Source: Trichoplax sp. H2
Taxonomy: Eukaryota; Placozoa; Uniplacotomia; Trichoplacea
DNA length: 64,000 nucleotides
Direction of reading: 5' to 3'
NCBI GenBank assembly: GCA_003344405.1
Contig: NOWV01000045.1
Span: forward strand, 310,001 to 374,000
Shown here: positions 23,889 through 47,880 of the stretch, in pieces
Layout: every line of letters starts with the position of its first letter
Numbering within the stretch: position 1 is the stretch's first letter
Made by a program: the position numbers and the translations under genes
Notes under the pieces: model-generated
Seen by the model: the letters and a program-made list of their open reading frames with translations, nothing else
What the model was told of the DNA's origin: nothing
Databases searched by the model: none

Positions 23889-26800
23889 ATTACTGTACTC
23901 TGCACAGATTACAGCTTTACTCACTTGATAATATGAAGGAATGGCTTCCTCTATAGAATTATGTCTTATTATTATGCATTCTTTTTTGTAAACTTACCAT
24001 TTTACATTCATAATTAAAATCAATAATATCTTGGTACTATATTTACATATGATAAATGTAGACAGTGACATCAGAATCCTTTAAAGATCAATCTCTTATT
24101 TATTTGATGATTTATGGTATATTAAGATAATAATACATTTCATTTTGGATGCAGTCGTCAGGTTTTCCAAATCGCAGCAAATCCATAATTTCGACAATAT
24201 AATCACTTGTAAAATCATTGTCAGTATTACTGTCTTGGTTAATATTGTTTAAACTTTGCTAGAAAACCATTTTGTAAATAGTACACGCTGCTTTGTATAA
24301 ATTTATCCTTTTCCTATTATTAAAATGCGGATAAAATAGTAAATTTATTGCTGAAAATGTTACAATCGTATAGCTATGCGATTTCACGTTCTGATAGCAA
24401 AGTCGTTATATTGAATCGGAGACATTTATCATTTACAAAATAGAACTTGTCTATGCAATAAATATGACCTAGATCCACTAGCAGTTAATTACTTTTTCAC
24501 TTCCAGTTAAGATGGCACAATTTTAGTGATGGCACTTATTTCACGATGAAATATAAAGCGATGCATTTCTGTCTTGTACACTGAATAATATAGTTGACCA
24601 AATATTAATCTCTTAAACTATCGATCTTAGCGTTCGCTAATTATGTGAACGAAAACTATAATGACTTAAGCTGCAATGAAAATTAATAAAATGTCCCATT
24701 ACATGCATTGTGGTAGCTGTACCATAAATATTACATGAGGATATCTGCCAAATTCCTAAGTCTGATCGGAATTATCACAATTTGATTTAAGGTAGTAAAG
24801 ATTTCGAAGGCAAGGACTTTCCTACTCATATCCTTACATATTAGAAGTATGCATGACACGACTATACTGTACGTAGATACGTAAAAGCTCTTTTCAATGT
24901 ATCCCATGTGATTCGAAAAAATTAATGGATTCTTTTATCCACATAGGCTGTCTATCAATAGACCTTGTAACTTTCGTTAATAATCTGGTTAAAGTGCGAT
25001 GTAAAATGAATCGTGGGTATTAGTCTGGCGCCCCGGTCGCGTTGCTGACGGACCGTGAGCTGAACACTTTTGTGCAACAGAGTATTTCTATCCACTTGCC
25101 GAAAGCCCAATACAGTATTGCGGTATAAACAATTAAAGTTATGGACACGTGGAGGATTTTAGCATTTATCAAATTTTATTATCCCATTCTAGACAGCGTA
25201 TTGAGCATACCTGGCGCTCCTAGACATGATTCGTTAAGGATACAATACATATTATTATAAAATGAATTATGGGTATTAGTGAACACATTACAAATACGAC
25301 GCACAGTAAAAACATAGCACGAATACAGTAATCAGCTACTATGCGTTAATATAATAAATAGTAGCACAATTACAAGATATGTGGCCTGTTTTGTTCCCCT
25401 TGTACAGTACTTCTATTGCAATCATAACCGTTATTGACCTGATTAAAGAATTTCTTAATTCTAAATCTCTTCAGTATCGCCTCCAATACTTATTGTATGC
25501 ATGCTTCAACTAATCTTATATGGGGTACTAGTAATTGTAGTTATAATTAATTATTTGAATATAAAATAAAAACATAGAGTACCGTGTGTATTTTTGGATG
25601 ATTATAACTTATGAACACTCAATATTCCAAAGTTACAGATGAAATATCGTGACTCACTAACATTATTATTTAAAGAATAAAATACAGTCAAATTTTATAT
25701 CATTGTCAGAGAAGCTATTATGCATTTGATAAAAACGATTCTTTAAATTGATATCTTACGCTATAGATGACCAAAATTCAAGTACATCATTCTATTGCTA
25801 TAAATAAAATTGACCAATGTGCTAATTTGCATAACTATTCAAAAGTTATGATTCTCTATACGCGTTGAACTTAGAAAATTGTGAGGATATGTGAATTCAA
25901 TTCAATGGTACTCAAATTAACTTACTGTAATAAATACATATCTTGAGCCTCTCTTAGAACAGCAATCTGTCAAAGTATTACATTCTTTCTTAGTCATCAT
26001 TAAAGCTCTTAACATACCCGCGACACTGTTGTTTAAGCTAGTACAAAGATGAAACTGGGATTGAATATGAGTAGCCATCAGAATGCTCGGTCACTAGTTT
26101 TCTACCGAAAAAAAGTTGTTAGAGTAATGTAAAGACAGCGATTGTATTTACGTAGATTGTTTAAGTTACATAATGTGTGACTCTAGTGACTTACAGTATA
26201 AATAGGAGTTATACCGATTTTATTTTACAGGATTAATGCGAAAGCCCTATGTTAAGGATTACTAAAATACCAATAAACCGTACATAAAAGAAGTCTCTGC
26301 TTACATTAACATTTGCCGAGGGTTGAATGACGGAAGTTAGTACGTGTACAGTATATGCGTAAATGTAGACCTTAGTGAAACACTACATTGCTTATTGAGG
26401 GCATTACTGTATGTATACCAATTCAGCACTAAATGGTATAAATATCGGGTTACTGAGCAAACTATGAGATATCCCCCCCCCCAAAAAAAAATCATTCAGT
26501 ACGGTACACTCGTAAATTTCGGCAACGGATAATTTAATTGATAATTTATGTTACTACCATCCGACCTTCATCGATAATTAAATATTAATTACCGTACCAA
26601 AGATTTCTTGTGAGATTTTGACTATTTCAAGGGTGATAAAGTCGAATTTATAGCCCACATTACTGATATTCCAACTGTTTTTATTTCTGTGTATAAAATA
26701 AAATGAATCCAATTTCCTTAAATAACAGTGTTTGTATTATAATAGGTCTTTCCAAACAAATGTCGCCAGTCAAATGAGTCGCCAGATTACCAAGGAATCT

Positions 26801-27480
26801 CGCTTGTTTGCCTGCCTGCACTTTCGGAAGTGATAGTAATAACATGTCAATATCATATAATTAATATAATCAGTAAGCTAGAAGGTTGAAGAGAGAGCAC
26901 CGCCAATTTCTATATCCATGCTTTCGTAAAGGTGAGAGATTAGCAATGAAGTTTAGCTGCTGAACAAGGATCAAGAAATCTAACAGGTCTTGCAAATGCC
27001 AACGTTGCGACTAGGTGACGTGAGTAATAACTCTTTTTTATTTTAGTGCAATCTCTAACGCGAGCAAAAACTACCGAGCATTTGTACAGTACTAGAAACG
27101 TATAAATAGCGCAAATCGAGGGCAATCTGTTCATTTTCACTACTTTGTAGTGATGATATCAATTTACACAACGCGTACGAATAGTCAGGAACGGTATACT
27201 CGTATGTATTTATTTTGATATTGCGGTGGAAGATTTTATCAATTTTGCATATTTAAGAGGTCATCAATTTATTTCATGTGGGAATCAGAAATTATAGGAT
27301 CGATTACACTAACGCTAATTTCAATTGATTCAAATGAATTTAGCCAGGTATGAATGTGCAGTTGATGTACAGAGAGGTTGGTCCAATTTTATTGAACAAC
27401 AATCAATTCTTTCTTTGCCACTTGAAGCTGCATTGGCTCATTTGGCGGATACCATACACGATGAGATTTGAGTGTAGCTA
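23889..27480. other. Intergenic region downstream of ORAI
   Basis: About 3.6 kb with no supportable exon. It contains one unusual GC-richer insertion-like block at 25002-25280 and a C10A9 run at ~26473. Everything else is ordinary AT-rich sequence. Confidence 0.55.
25002..25280. mobile_element. Possible short insertion between 23-bp direct repeats
   Basis: TAAAATGAATCGTGGGTATT (25002) recurs as TAAAATGAATTATGGGTATT (25258); the direct repeats are ~23 bases long with two mismatches. The ~233 bases between them begin with a GC-rich block (CTGGCGCCCCGGTCGCG) foreign to its surroundings and contain a similar CTGGCGCTCC further in. This would fit a SINE-like or other non-autonomous insertion with a target-site duplication, but no internal promoter boxes or tail are clear. 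Confidence 0.35.
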
Positions 27481-28460
27481 CTGTATTGGAGAGGAATAAG
27501 TGGCCTAATCGGTGTAGAGACTTTGCAAGTAAAGTAGATTACTGGGTAAACTTAGTAACCATGTGAAGCAATTGAATTTTCAATTTTTAATTTTACACCC
27601 CTCTTTTCACAGCCCATTCCCAATGGTGAACATTGATTTGATTTTATAAACAGGTCTTCGTAGACTTGATGGAATATTTCTGATGTTTTGTACTGTACAG
27701 TAGACAAAGGTAGAGACTTTGCCATGCCCTAAAATAGAGTACTGGGTAATCTTACTAACAAGGTGAAGCAGTTTAATTTTCAATTTTCAATGTTACACCC
27801 CTCTTTTCACAGCCCATTCCCAAGGGTGAGCATTGATTTGACTTTATAACCAGTTGATTTGATTTTATAACCAGGTCTTCGTAGACTTGACGGAAAATTT
27901 CTGATGTTTTGTACTGTACAACAGACAAAGGTAGAGACTTTGCCAGTAAAATAGAGTACTGGGTAATCTTATTAACTAGGTGAAGCAGTTCAATTTTCAA
28001 TGTTACACCCCTCTTTTCACAGCCCATTCCCAAGGGTGAACATTGATTTGACTTTATAACCAGTTGATTTGATTTTATAACCAGGTCTTCGTAGACTTGA
28101 TGGAATATTTCTGATGCTTTATACAGTACAGGTGACAAAGGTAGAGACTTTGCCAGTAAAATAGAGTACTGGGTAATCTTACTAACTAGGTGAAGCAGTT
28201 CAATTTTCAATTTTTAATGTTACACCCCTCCTTTCACAGCCCATTCCCAATGGTAAACATTAATTTGACTTTATAACCAGGTCTTCGTAGACTTGATGGA
28301 AAATTTTTGATACTTTATACAGTACAGCAGACAAAGGTAGAGACTTTGCCAGTAAAATAGAGTACTGGGTAAACTTACTGACTAGGTAAAGCAATTGAAT
28401 TTTCAATTTTCAATTTTACACCCCTCTCTTAACAGCCTATTCCCAATGGTGAACATTGTA
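27481..28460. repeat. Five-copy satellite, ~200-220 bp unit
   Basis: GTAGAGACTTTGC marks the copies at 27513, 27710, 27931, 28141 and 28338. Each unit also holds GAGTACTGGGTAA, TTACACCCCTC, CAGCCCATTCCCAA and GGTCTTCGTAGACTTGA. Two middle units have an internal duplication of TTGATTTGA.TTTATAACCAG. One 145-codon minus-strand frame stays open across two units because their spacing (210) is a multiple of three; it resembles no known protein and is read as a by-product of the repeat. Confidence 0.93.
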
Positions 28461-28479
28461 CGATCACGGTAGTCCCTGC

Positions 28480-29025
28480 TTGTCCAGTCCAGTATGTACT
28501 GTACACTGTACACTACAGTACAGTACTGTAGACAAAGGAGCATGTGCAATCCAGTACATTACTCTACCCACTCAAGCTGTGTATGACGGTCTCCAAATCA
28601 GAACTTGGAACTGACCTGTAAACTGTACGCACGGCAGGAAACCACTTGGGAAGATACGTACAGTACATATTGTACACCGTACTGTTCGGTGGAGAAGCAA
28701 AGGCTTCTTTTCCCCCCAAAATTCAGTAATGTACCGTGCTCAAATCAGTAAATAAACAAACAAATCAAAAAAGGCCTACTGTAATCGATGATCAGAGTTT
28801 ACAGTACTGTACTGTACACTGAAATTAAAATCAATGTGCTTTTCAGTTCTCTTTGTGACCCATTGTTGAAGAGGTAGCGTACAGTATGAAAAAACAACAA
28901 CAACTTTCTGCATCCAACGTACAGTACAATACTGTATACTGTACTGTACAGTACATTATGTCACGGTCCATGTATTGTACACATACTGTACTGTACAGTA
29001 CTGTACTGTACTGGACTGTGGCGGG
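28480..29025. repeat. CTGTAC palindrome cluster
   Basis: Dense blocks of GTACTGTACAGTAC and relatives at 28493-28530, 28665-28690, 28800-28820 and 28915-29015. The sequence directly follows the satellite. The same vocabulary occurs at 12.3-13.0 and 20.0-20.9 kb. Confidence 0.85.
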
Positions 29026-29291
29026 TGTCTTCCGTCCGTAGACTCAATGCATTGTGTGACAATTTGCGGCTGGTAAACAGTAGCAAAAAATAAATTTCAT
29101 GGTTTTATACTAAATTTCTAGGCGTTGAATTTTTTCCCATGCAGCAGTTGAAAGTGTTTTGATACTATTTCAATTTGTTGAAAAATTGGCCAATTTTCCT
29201 CCTTTTAATGACAGTGTATCGATCGATTTGAAGGTGGTTATCCTCTCCAGCACCTACAACCGTCAACAATAGACTTGTACCTGCTCATCCA

Positions 29292-39622
<10,331 letters not shown>

Positions 39623-42197
39623 AATTTTATGTCATTTACATTTAATTCCTTTACAACTAAAGATTATACACCTACAAAATCTCTTACCTTAATAGCTTCT
39701 TTAACTTGCAAAGGCATTAATACCGGAGCTATGAGTTCTTGTGATGCCTTAGTAATTACAATCTTGTAAGTGATTATTTGTCAACTGTTATAATATTTAT
39801 CCGTCTAAACAAACCCAAAACTAGGACTAAGCTAAATTATGAATGCAACAATCAATTTTTAAGAGTGTGCTGCTTTTATCGTAAAATGCATTCAGCTCGA
39901 ACTTAACGTAGTTATCTTGTTTTATACTTCAGCAGAAGAAAGTTTATTTTTAAATTAAATTTCGATTATTATGTATCCTAGATTATAATTGAATGGTTAA
40001 AGTGATACTTACGCGTATTTTAGCCGTAGCTTCTTATCATACGCTTTGCAAGAGAATTGTATCTAGAATTACATCAAATGCTTGCACTTACTGTATGTAT
40101 AGAAGTAGAATTTAATGTAAATATTTATTAGCTAATGATAAAGTCGACCCTGTTTCTATTGGTTTGAATTTCTTACATTCTGCTAGTAGATAGAAATTTT
40201 TTATTGACATAGAATATTGGATCGCTAGCTCGCTAGCTGTTCATTCATATAGATTATAAATTTTTTCTTTTGACATATTCTTTATACAGTATTTGCATAA
40301 TGAATTTAATTTTAGATTTCTATTTCCGAATGAATTTGTTCTGATTGTAAGCAATTTTGTCGCTTATGTAAGTGTTCTACTGTTCTCCAAGAATAAGTGC
40401 AGTAGTTTTTACATCAAGTTACATACGGCACAACAATTCTGAACTTCAAAATAAGTAATGGATATACAAATATTAAGATTCATAATTTGTAGCCTACGTA
40501 TACGCTATTTAAATACTTTAACTGTACAATATTGTCATGAAAGGAATATCATTATAGTTTCATATTCAATTATCGTACGTAAGCTTGTTCTTGAACTTAC
40601 TCAGTTTATATGATAAAAGATTTTACCATCTTTAAATTATTTCTGTATTGTTATTATGATGTACTGTAATTACTTAATTACCATCTACCGCAATACTACA
40701 AAGCTATAAAGAAAATGCTAAAGTTGTAATTAAAGCAACATTAAGACAAATCGATTGATATTTAGCTGGTAAAAAATCTTGTATTCCTTTCTTATCCGAA
40801 TTAACTGTAAAAACTAATGCTAATTTTGTAAAATCTATCGTCAGCGATAAAATGTTGCTGCTTTTGAATGTACTCCTTTTTAATTCCTTGATTATCTGAC
40901 CATAAGATAACAGCCAAATGAAAAATTAATAAGATTTCGTAAATCGATATACAACAATTAAACCGCCAGCATCGAAAATAAAAAGAAAGGATTAACTTTT
41001 ACAGTTTCAAATTTTGAACACAGTACTTTACTCAATCACATAAATACAAGTAAAGAATATGCCTACATTAATTTCATTATCGTGAGCATTATGTCGTCGA
41101 AAATGAAATCTCATATTATCATACCGTATAGCGTAAAATGTATACTGCACATACCGTAGAAGACTGAATAATATTTCAATCCGTATATAGACAGTCAGAA
41201 ATTCTTTAAAAATTTTAAGAAGTCCAAAGTTATATAATATAACATACCGTGATTATATAGTAAACAAGCAAAATTATTTATAGCAAACCTACTGTAGAGT
41301 AAATTGTGATGAACGATAATAGCTGTAATATAAGTAAAAAATCTTTACTTAACATATCTTGAGCGATCTTACAATATTAATGATTTTTATATCCCTTTAC
41401 ATAAATCATCATTACTCAAGACGTTTAAAGTATATTTATCGAATCCGTTACAAAAAAATAAATTAAGTTTCGTAAACTTACAGGATGGCCATTTAAAAAA
41501 TTATTTCAATTATATTATCTTCTGATAGTGTCGACTTACTATTAAGAGTAAAAAATTTTCTAAGCAACGAACCGAACATTACCCTTTCTCTATTATCCTT
41601 CTCATACTTTATTAAGCTTAGTTACTCGCTATAACATAAAACTGCCACAACAAGCCAAAATTTGGACACATAATTACCAAAGTATATCAATTTATCAATA
41701 AAATTTTTATCCTAAATCATTAGCAAAGATCTTCTCATAAACATACAACATATTAAGCGTATTGCACTCTATAAGTCGCACTGTTTTAGCTAACTAATTT
41801 AGACGTAGAACCGTTAGCATAGGCCATAGCAATCTAATAAAGTATTAAGTATCACCATTAGACAATATAGAACAGCCAATGCTTAAGGTTTCCACTATAA
41901 AACCAAACTAAATCTCTCCTAAAATAGTCTATTTGCCTTTTAATAAATTATTCTATAGAGCATTATTCAAGAATTTAAGATTTACTTTTGCATTCAGTAA
42001 GTGAGCCAATTATAGTTACCCAACTTGAACGCATTATATAACTGCTGGTAAAAGCTAGTAATAATTTCATAAGACAGTTATGACTTAAGATCCTAGCTAT
42101 AATATTAAAATCTCCTCAAATAGCTTGCACTCTGAATAACATGTCGTTAGGTGAGAATCTTTTCTTAATTACTATCTTCATGCCTATCGTACCTATT

Positions 42198-42489
42198 TGT
42201 CACGGTACGCCGTTACTAATTAAGTAACTGTAAATTAATGAATGCTTATGAATAGATAAGATAAGGTTATGTGCTATGTTTTAATGCGCTTGTAGCTGAT
42301 AATAGGATGGTAGAAATGAGATAAAAATAGAAGNNNNNNNNNNNNNNNNNNNNGTGGAGATCAGCCGAGAAAGCGAGTTCTCAAATACTTCTCTCATAGA
42401 AACTGAAAGTACTGGGAGAAATAGCCCAAGTTTTAAGTAACTACACTAGAGTTCTTTACTTTCCTTTGCCACAAGTGAGGGTTGTGACA
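42198..42489. mobile_element. Probable solo LTR (polymorphic insertion)
   Basis: The insertion starts TGTCAC and ends GTGACA, a perfect 6-base terminal inverted repeat of the TG..CA type, and is flanked by the 5-base direct repeat CTATT (42193-42197 and 42490-42494). The empty allele has a single CTATT at 42828-42832. TG..CA ends with a 5-base target duplication are the hallmark of retroelement LTRs. Length is ~290 bases plus whatever hides in the 20-N gap at 42334-42353. No coding sequence is present. A short DNA transposon is the alternative, but the inverted repeat does not extend beyond 6 bases. Confidence 0.72.
42334..42353. other. Assembly gap (20 N)
   Basis: Run of 20 undetermined bases inside the LTR-like insertion. 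Confidence 0.99.
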
Positions 42490-42648
42490 CTATTCTATGT
42501 CCATGATAAATTAATTATCAGCATAAGTCTAGCTACCTAACCTTCTTAAACACCGTGAAACTACTAGCGTAAACAAGAATAAATTTGATGAACGTAAGCT
42601 ATATTTTAACGTTAGTATTATAGATGCACGGTAGAACAATACTTATTC

Positions 42649-42668
42649 NNNNNNNNNNNNNNNNNNNN
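42649..42668. other. Assembly gap (20 N)
   Basis: Run of 20 undetermined bases at the join between the two copies of the duplicated locus. Confidence 0.99.
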
Positions 42669-45600
42669 TTATATAACTGCTGGTAAAAGCTAGTAATAAT
42701 TTAATAAGACAGTTATGACTTAAGATCCTAGCTATAATATTAAAATCTCCTCAAATAGCTTGCACTCTGAATAACATGTCGTTAGTTGAGAATCTTTTCT
42801 TAATTACTATCTTCATGCCTATCGTACCTATTCTATGTCCATGATAAATTAATTATCAGCATAAGTCTAGCTACCTAACCTTCTTAAACACCGTGAAACT
42901 ACTAGCGTAAACAAGAATAAATTTGATGAACGTAAGCTATATTTTAACGTTAGTATTATAGATGCACGGTAGAACAATACTTATTCGAGATTCCAGTCAT
43001 AATACCAAATCTTTCTTCTAGTCCCAAAAAAGAATTAATGGTTTTTTACTTAGTAATATATCATCTATATTATTAGCGGAGAATTTCTTCTTAATCCAAC
43101 AGTATCTATGCACACTACATTATAACATTAGGACAAATCTAGCTACCTCTCTTGGATGTAGAATTATTACGTTATAGAAAGAATTAATCTAATAATCATT
43201 CATTATTATACATCAATAACAATCATAGATTGTGCTTATTTCAAATCTCAGCTTTCGGACTTATCTTATTTAAAATAGTCTCTTTACTTATTAATAAACT
43301 GTAGCATATTGCTAGCAAAGCATATGTTTTCAATTTTAGTTTCAGTGTTCTATAAGCATTTAGAGTCATTTCCGTGGTGATTAACACTATTTATCTCTAG
43401 CCGACAGCTACTCTATTGCATGATGATTACATCAAAACCTAATATGATTTTATAATCATGAATCATCAGTCTATTATTACAGATAATGACTTGTATTCGT
43501 ATTTTATCTTGATATTCAAATAAGATTGCAATAGGTAGTGAAGCCAAGGCATAATCGTTTCCGCCAGACTATTGTAATTTCTAATACAGCCAATCTGAAT
43601 AATGATAACGAATTGATATTGCTGCCATAATAACTATTGATCACTCCATCATTGATCAAAGTATTTTTTATCCCATTGAATCTTTTCTACATGTATTCTT
43701 TTAATTCCATTACAAGGCGTCATGTAATATAATGACTAGTAGCTTGTTAAGATCAATTAGAAAGCATCAACATCGACTCTTTGCCTTATTGTTAAGCCTT
43801 GAGTTAATAGTGGGATATTTGTTGACGTTGCCATAACAACCTGAGCTTAACCCATCCATCATGATTAACATGTATGAGTAATGACTTTTCCATAATATAA
43901 TTGATTGGATCCTATACTAAACGGTAGTCTTTATGTCATCTATTTTTCAAGCTTCGATCACTTCCATATTAAAGAGAGTAAATTAGTTTCGTCGTCTTAG
44001 AAAGGAATGCAATCTTAACCTGAGAAGAATGGTTTGAAATTTTAACTACTTATCAATTAGCCAAATATTAGCTGCATCAGGTGAGCTGATATCTATCATG
44101 ACGGATATATAGCCTGATCTATGATCCTTTAACTAGATATTGAGTAATAGAGTTTACCATAAAATATCATATATTCTCCATTTTTTATATAATGTTTTAC
44201 TATGATAGCGTAAAGAAAGAGATAACCTTCTACTGTCATTAAATTGAAATTAAATTTCGTTTCCTAGTAAAGTTAAGATATAATACTTTAAGCTAAACCT
44301 GTGTGATACAAATGCGATTGATAAGTTACTCGTTTTATTCCATATTAACATGCAAAAGCAAATATAATCTCATTAATTTGACTTATTGAATCGTTATAAT
44401 GCTTTATTTCAATTACAAAGTAGTATCATATATTTAGTCAAGCGTTAATAATCCTTGAAACTTGACATATTTTATACTGATGTATTTAAGTCATTATCCA
44501 TTTAATTAAATCTCTTGTAGACGTATGATTGCAAAGTGAACATAGTCTCATTACTTTGATCGTTTTAATCTCACTAATAATTTATTACTGTTATAATATC
44601 GTGCTTGTATCATAGAGTAGGTAATCTGTTCTGATGTTATAGTAAACTGATCTTGAAGGATGATACTGCAGATAAAGTCGTATTTGGACATTTTTCTATT
44701 TATAGGCTTGAGCTATCAATTATTTTTCAGGATACATATTTGTAACAGTAGACATTTTCTTAATTACTTGCGGATAATACTGCTATTAGCCATATTGATT
44801 TCTTGCAACCATAGTTGATATCATATTTAATACATAATCATAATCTGAGTGATTTCTAACTCATAACATGTACCTTAGTAATACTCTTCGCAGAAAATAT
44901 ATTAACGCTAACATTAAAACAACGAAAGAGATAAAGCAATAATTTTGCATCATTGATTCCCATGTATTGTAGCGATCATACTATTACCGCTTGTAGTATT
45001 ACGTTATTTATTGCAAAGTATCTTGCAGTTGAATAATAAATAAATGATAGCACCTAAACTAGTCTATCTACTCTTATGGTTCTCCGACTAACTCCGGAAA
45101 TCCTCATAAAAGATGAGCAAGTTCGCACTATATATAGTGATTCTCCTACGACATGAATCCAATATTCCTATTAAGTCGGCAATTGCCTAAGATATCATTT
45201 AATATGATAATCGATTTTACCTATTACTACAGATCCGTCGGTTGATTTATGAAATCACTTTTTATTCTTCTTCTAATGCTTGGAAGATTCTCATACTTTA
45301 AAATATGATCAATATGCTATCCTATAAGTTGGAGATAAGTACAGTACGATATTAAAGAGCTATACATGCTAATCGTGGACACTAAAGTTTGAATTCGCTG
45401 AATCCGTTGATATTTTTTATCTACTTGCTGATATTTTAAGAAATCACTACTTTCAACTCATATTTAGCCACTTAGAAACTAAGCTATTTTATGAGCTTAA
45501 AATCATTATGAATAAGCTTAGGTATTACAATTATTCGAAAAATTTAAAGGGTGCATCCACTTCGGATCAACTGATAAATAGCGATAGGTTCCTTAGCGAA

Positions 45601-46959
45601 TTGTCAAAATCACGCAGCTAATTTACTTCCAGCCGTTCAGAAGATAGTTTAAATGTAGTCCAAAGGCTATCTAACAATGTAAGAATAGTTTAGCTAATAA
45701 CCTATCTAACTGTATAAATTAAGATTGGGTAGAGTAAACAGTTCCGGCATTATTCAAAGGCTTTAAAACTAATTTATTAAATCTATGACTAAATACTCAA
45801 GTTTTCAGTATTTAATTTACTGCCGGGCTATATGATAACCCTGAATACATGATGGAAACTCTACTCTAAACTAAGATTATTCTGTATAAGCCCCCATTTC
45901 ATAATATTTTAAGCTTGTTCAATGTACAAAGCCAATCTATCAGACCAATTCTTCTGTCTTACATTAATTTTTTTACAAAATAAGAAGTTGCTTTATTATG
46001 ATAGTGGCTTTAGGGTGAACTAACCTTTGCTTAAATTAAAGGATAATTAATTATAAGTCTCATGTGTAACAAATAAGCAAATATTACTAATTCAATCTCT
46101 CCCTAAACTCATACATGAACAACTTAGTGAAAACTTGAGCTTGACATTTTTATTTTCTCAAATTTCCGAGATAATCTAGCTGGTCATCAAATACAATTAC
46201 GCGTTATAAACATTAAATTGCCTACACTATTACCAGCAAATCGTCGAAAATTAATTCGATTATACTCTAATAACTACTCTAATAATAGTCTTTTCAACTT
46301 ATAGAGTAATACTACAATAGTTTGACTATCATTTTGGGAAACAATGATTAAAATTTTAGAAATCTATCAGATGAAAATGAATAGAGCGATTGGCTCGAAC
46401 TCAATGAATGTTGTCGTTTTATACCATCAGAGTAATGAAAATTATCAAAAAATGAATCGTAGATGATTTTTCGTCCTAACTGAATTAATATTGAACTGTA
46501 TAGAACATCGATTGATTATCTTATAGACTTGCTTTCGCCGTTAATTCGATAGATATTTTCATGACATTCAGAAGCATCATTCAATTGCCTTAGCTAATAA
46601 TACGACTAACAACTATAACTCAGCATAGTAACTGTCCAGGACATTATCATCAAACGTTATACTTTTATTCATAAAAGTGACAAAAAAGGAACCCCTTGTG
46701 TTAAACATTGAAAAAGCCTCTCTATGTTGCCTTTTGGAGGAAGTTTTACATTCTGCTTATTGTCTATCAACGATCATTGGTAAACATTAGTTGCAAAACA
46801 GTCGCTTAAAAAGGACGTTTTAAATTTAACCTTTTACTCTAAAGGTTAACGCAATTTCCTTAAATAATTTTTACCCTAACCAATGTTCCTGATACTAAAA
46901 TGTGAACCAAAAGTAGTTGAATGTACATTACTACTAACTAGTTTAATGGAAATTTTTAA

Positions 46960-47880
46960 ACCAAGAGTAATATCTTATTACCTTTGAGTCTGATTTGATC
47001 TACACAGGTAAGCTTGAAGAACAGCTATCCGTTTAGATATTAAATTATACTCAACAATCTCATCTTGGAATGCTAATGTAATCGACGTTAATCGTAAAAA
47101 ATAGATATCTATTTTAATTAATTATTTTATTAATCCTGTACCGCAATCTCCTTTTAAAATAGTAATATGATCAGCCCTACTAAGCTTGAAAAAAGATTCT
47201 CCATTGAAATAGTAATAACATGTAACAAATTCTTTTTAAAAAATACTAAAGTGATCAGCTTAAGTAGGCCTGCAAAACCGTTATCCAATTTTAAATAGTA
47301 ATTACCGGTATTTGATCAACATAAGTCTGAAAATGATTAGCTCTTCCAAGCATTAAATTATATATAATAATTTCTCTTTAAAATTGTAATAAGATCAGTA
47401 TGCTAAATCTAAATATTACTCCGATCATATGTCACAATTACCTCTTTCTAAAGAACAAGCATGATCGGTTTTATAAGTTTAAAAAACGGCTGTCCATTTT
47501 AGCAGCAAGTGTTTACTTTTAATAGCAAAATAAAAAGGTGATCAAGATTAGTAACTAGTCCGCAAAGTAGTTGTCTATTCAACATAAACCTTTCTACAAT
47601 ATTAATAGGATCAGCATTATAAGTTCAAAAGTGGCTGTCCGTTTCATCAGTCAACAGTTGCTTTCAAAATACAAACATGGCCAAGATTAGTAGCTAGTCC
47701 GAAAAGTGGTTGTCTATTCGACATTATTAGTCTTTTTATAATACTAATGCAATCGTTACAAAGAATAATTAAGCGGACAGCCACTTTAACATTAATCCTA
47801 TAATCTATTTTAAAACTGTTAGCATGATTGGTTTACCGCTAAGCAAGTCTGAAAAATAGCTAGAAAACCATAATTGAACA
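46960..47880. repeat. Degenerate tandem repeat, ~70 bp unit
   Basis: About ten diverged units follow the plan GATCAG...TAAGT...GAAAA..GGCTGTCC.TTT....AATAGTAAT. Clear members of the GGCTGTCC/GTTGTCTATT element fall at ~47494, 47568, 47632 and 47707. Two-unit blocks starting CAAGATTAGTA (47540, 47682) are more alike to each other, suggesting a higher-order period of ~140. Confidence 0.6.

Larger units (their letters stand above)
42034..42986. repeat. Duplicated locus holding filled and empty insertion sites
   Basis: Left flank 42034-42197 recurs at 42669-42832, and right flank 42490-42648 recurs at 42828-42986, with a few SNPs. In the first set the flanks are separated by 292 bases; in the second they abut. 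Both N gaps fall at the joins. This is best explained as two haplotypes placed one after the other by the assembler. Confidence 0.88.

Noticed and set aside
27773-28210. 145-codon minus-strand frame as a real gene
   Set aside because: It consists of two satellite units read through; kept as a repeat observation only.
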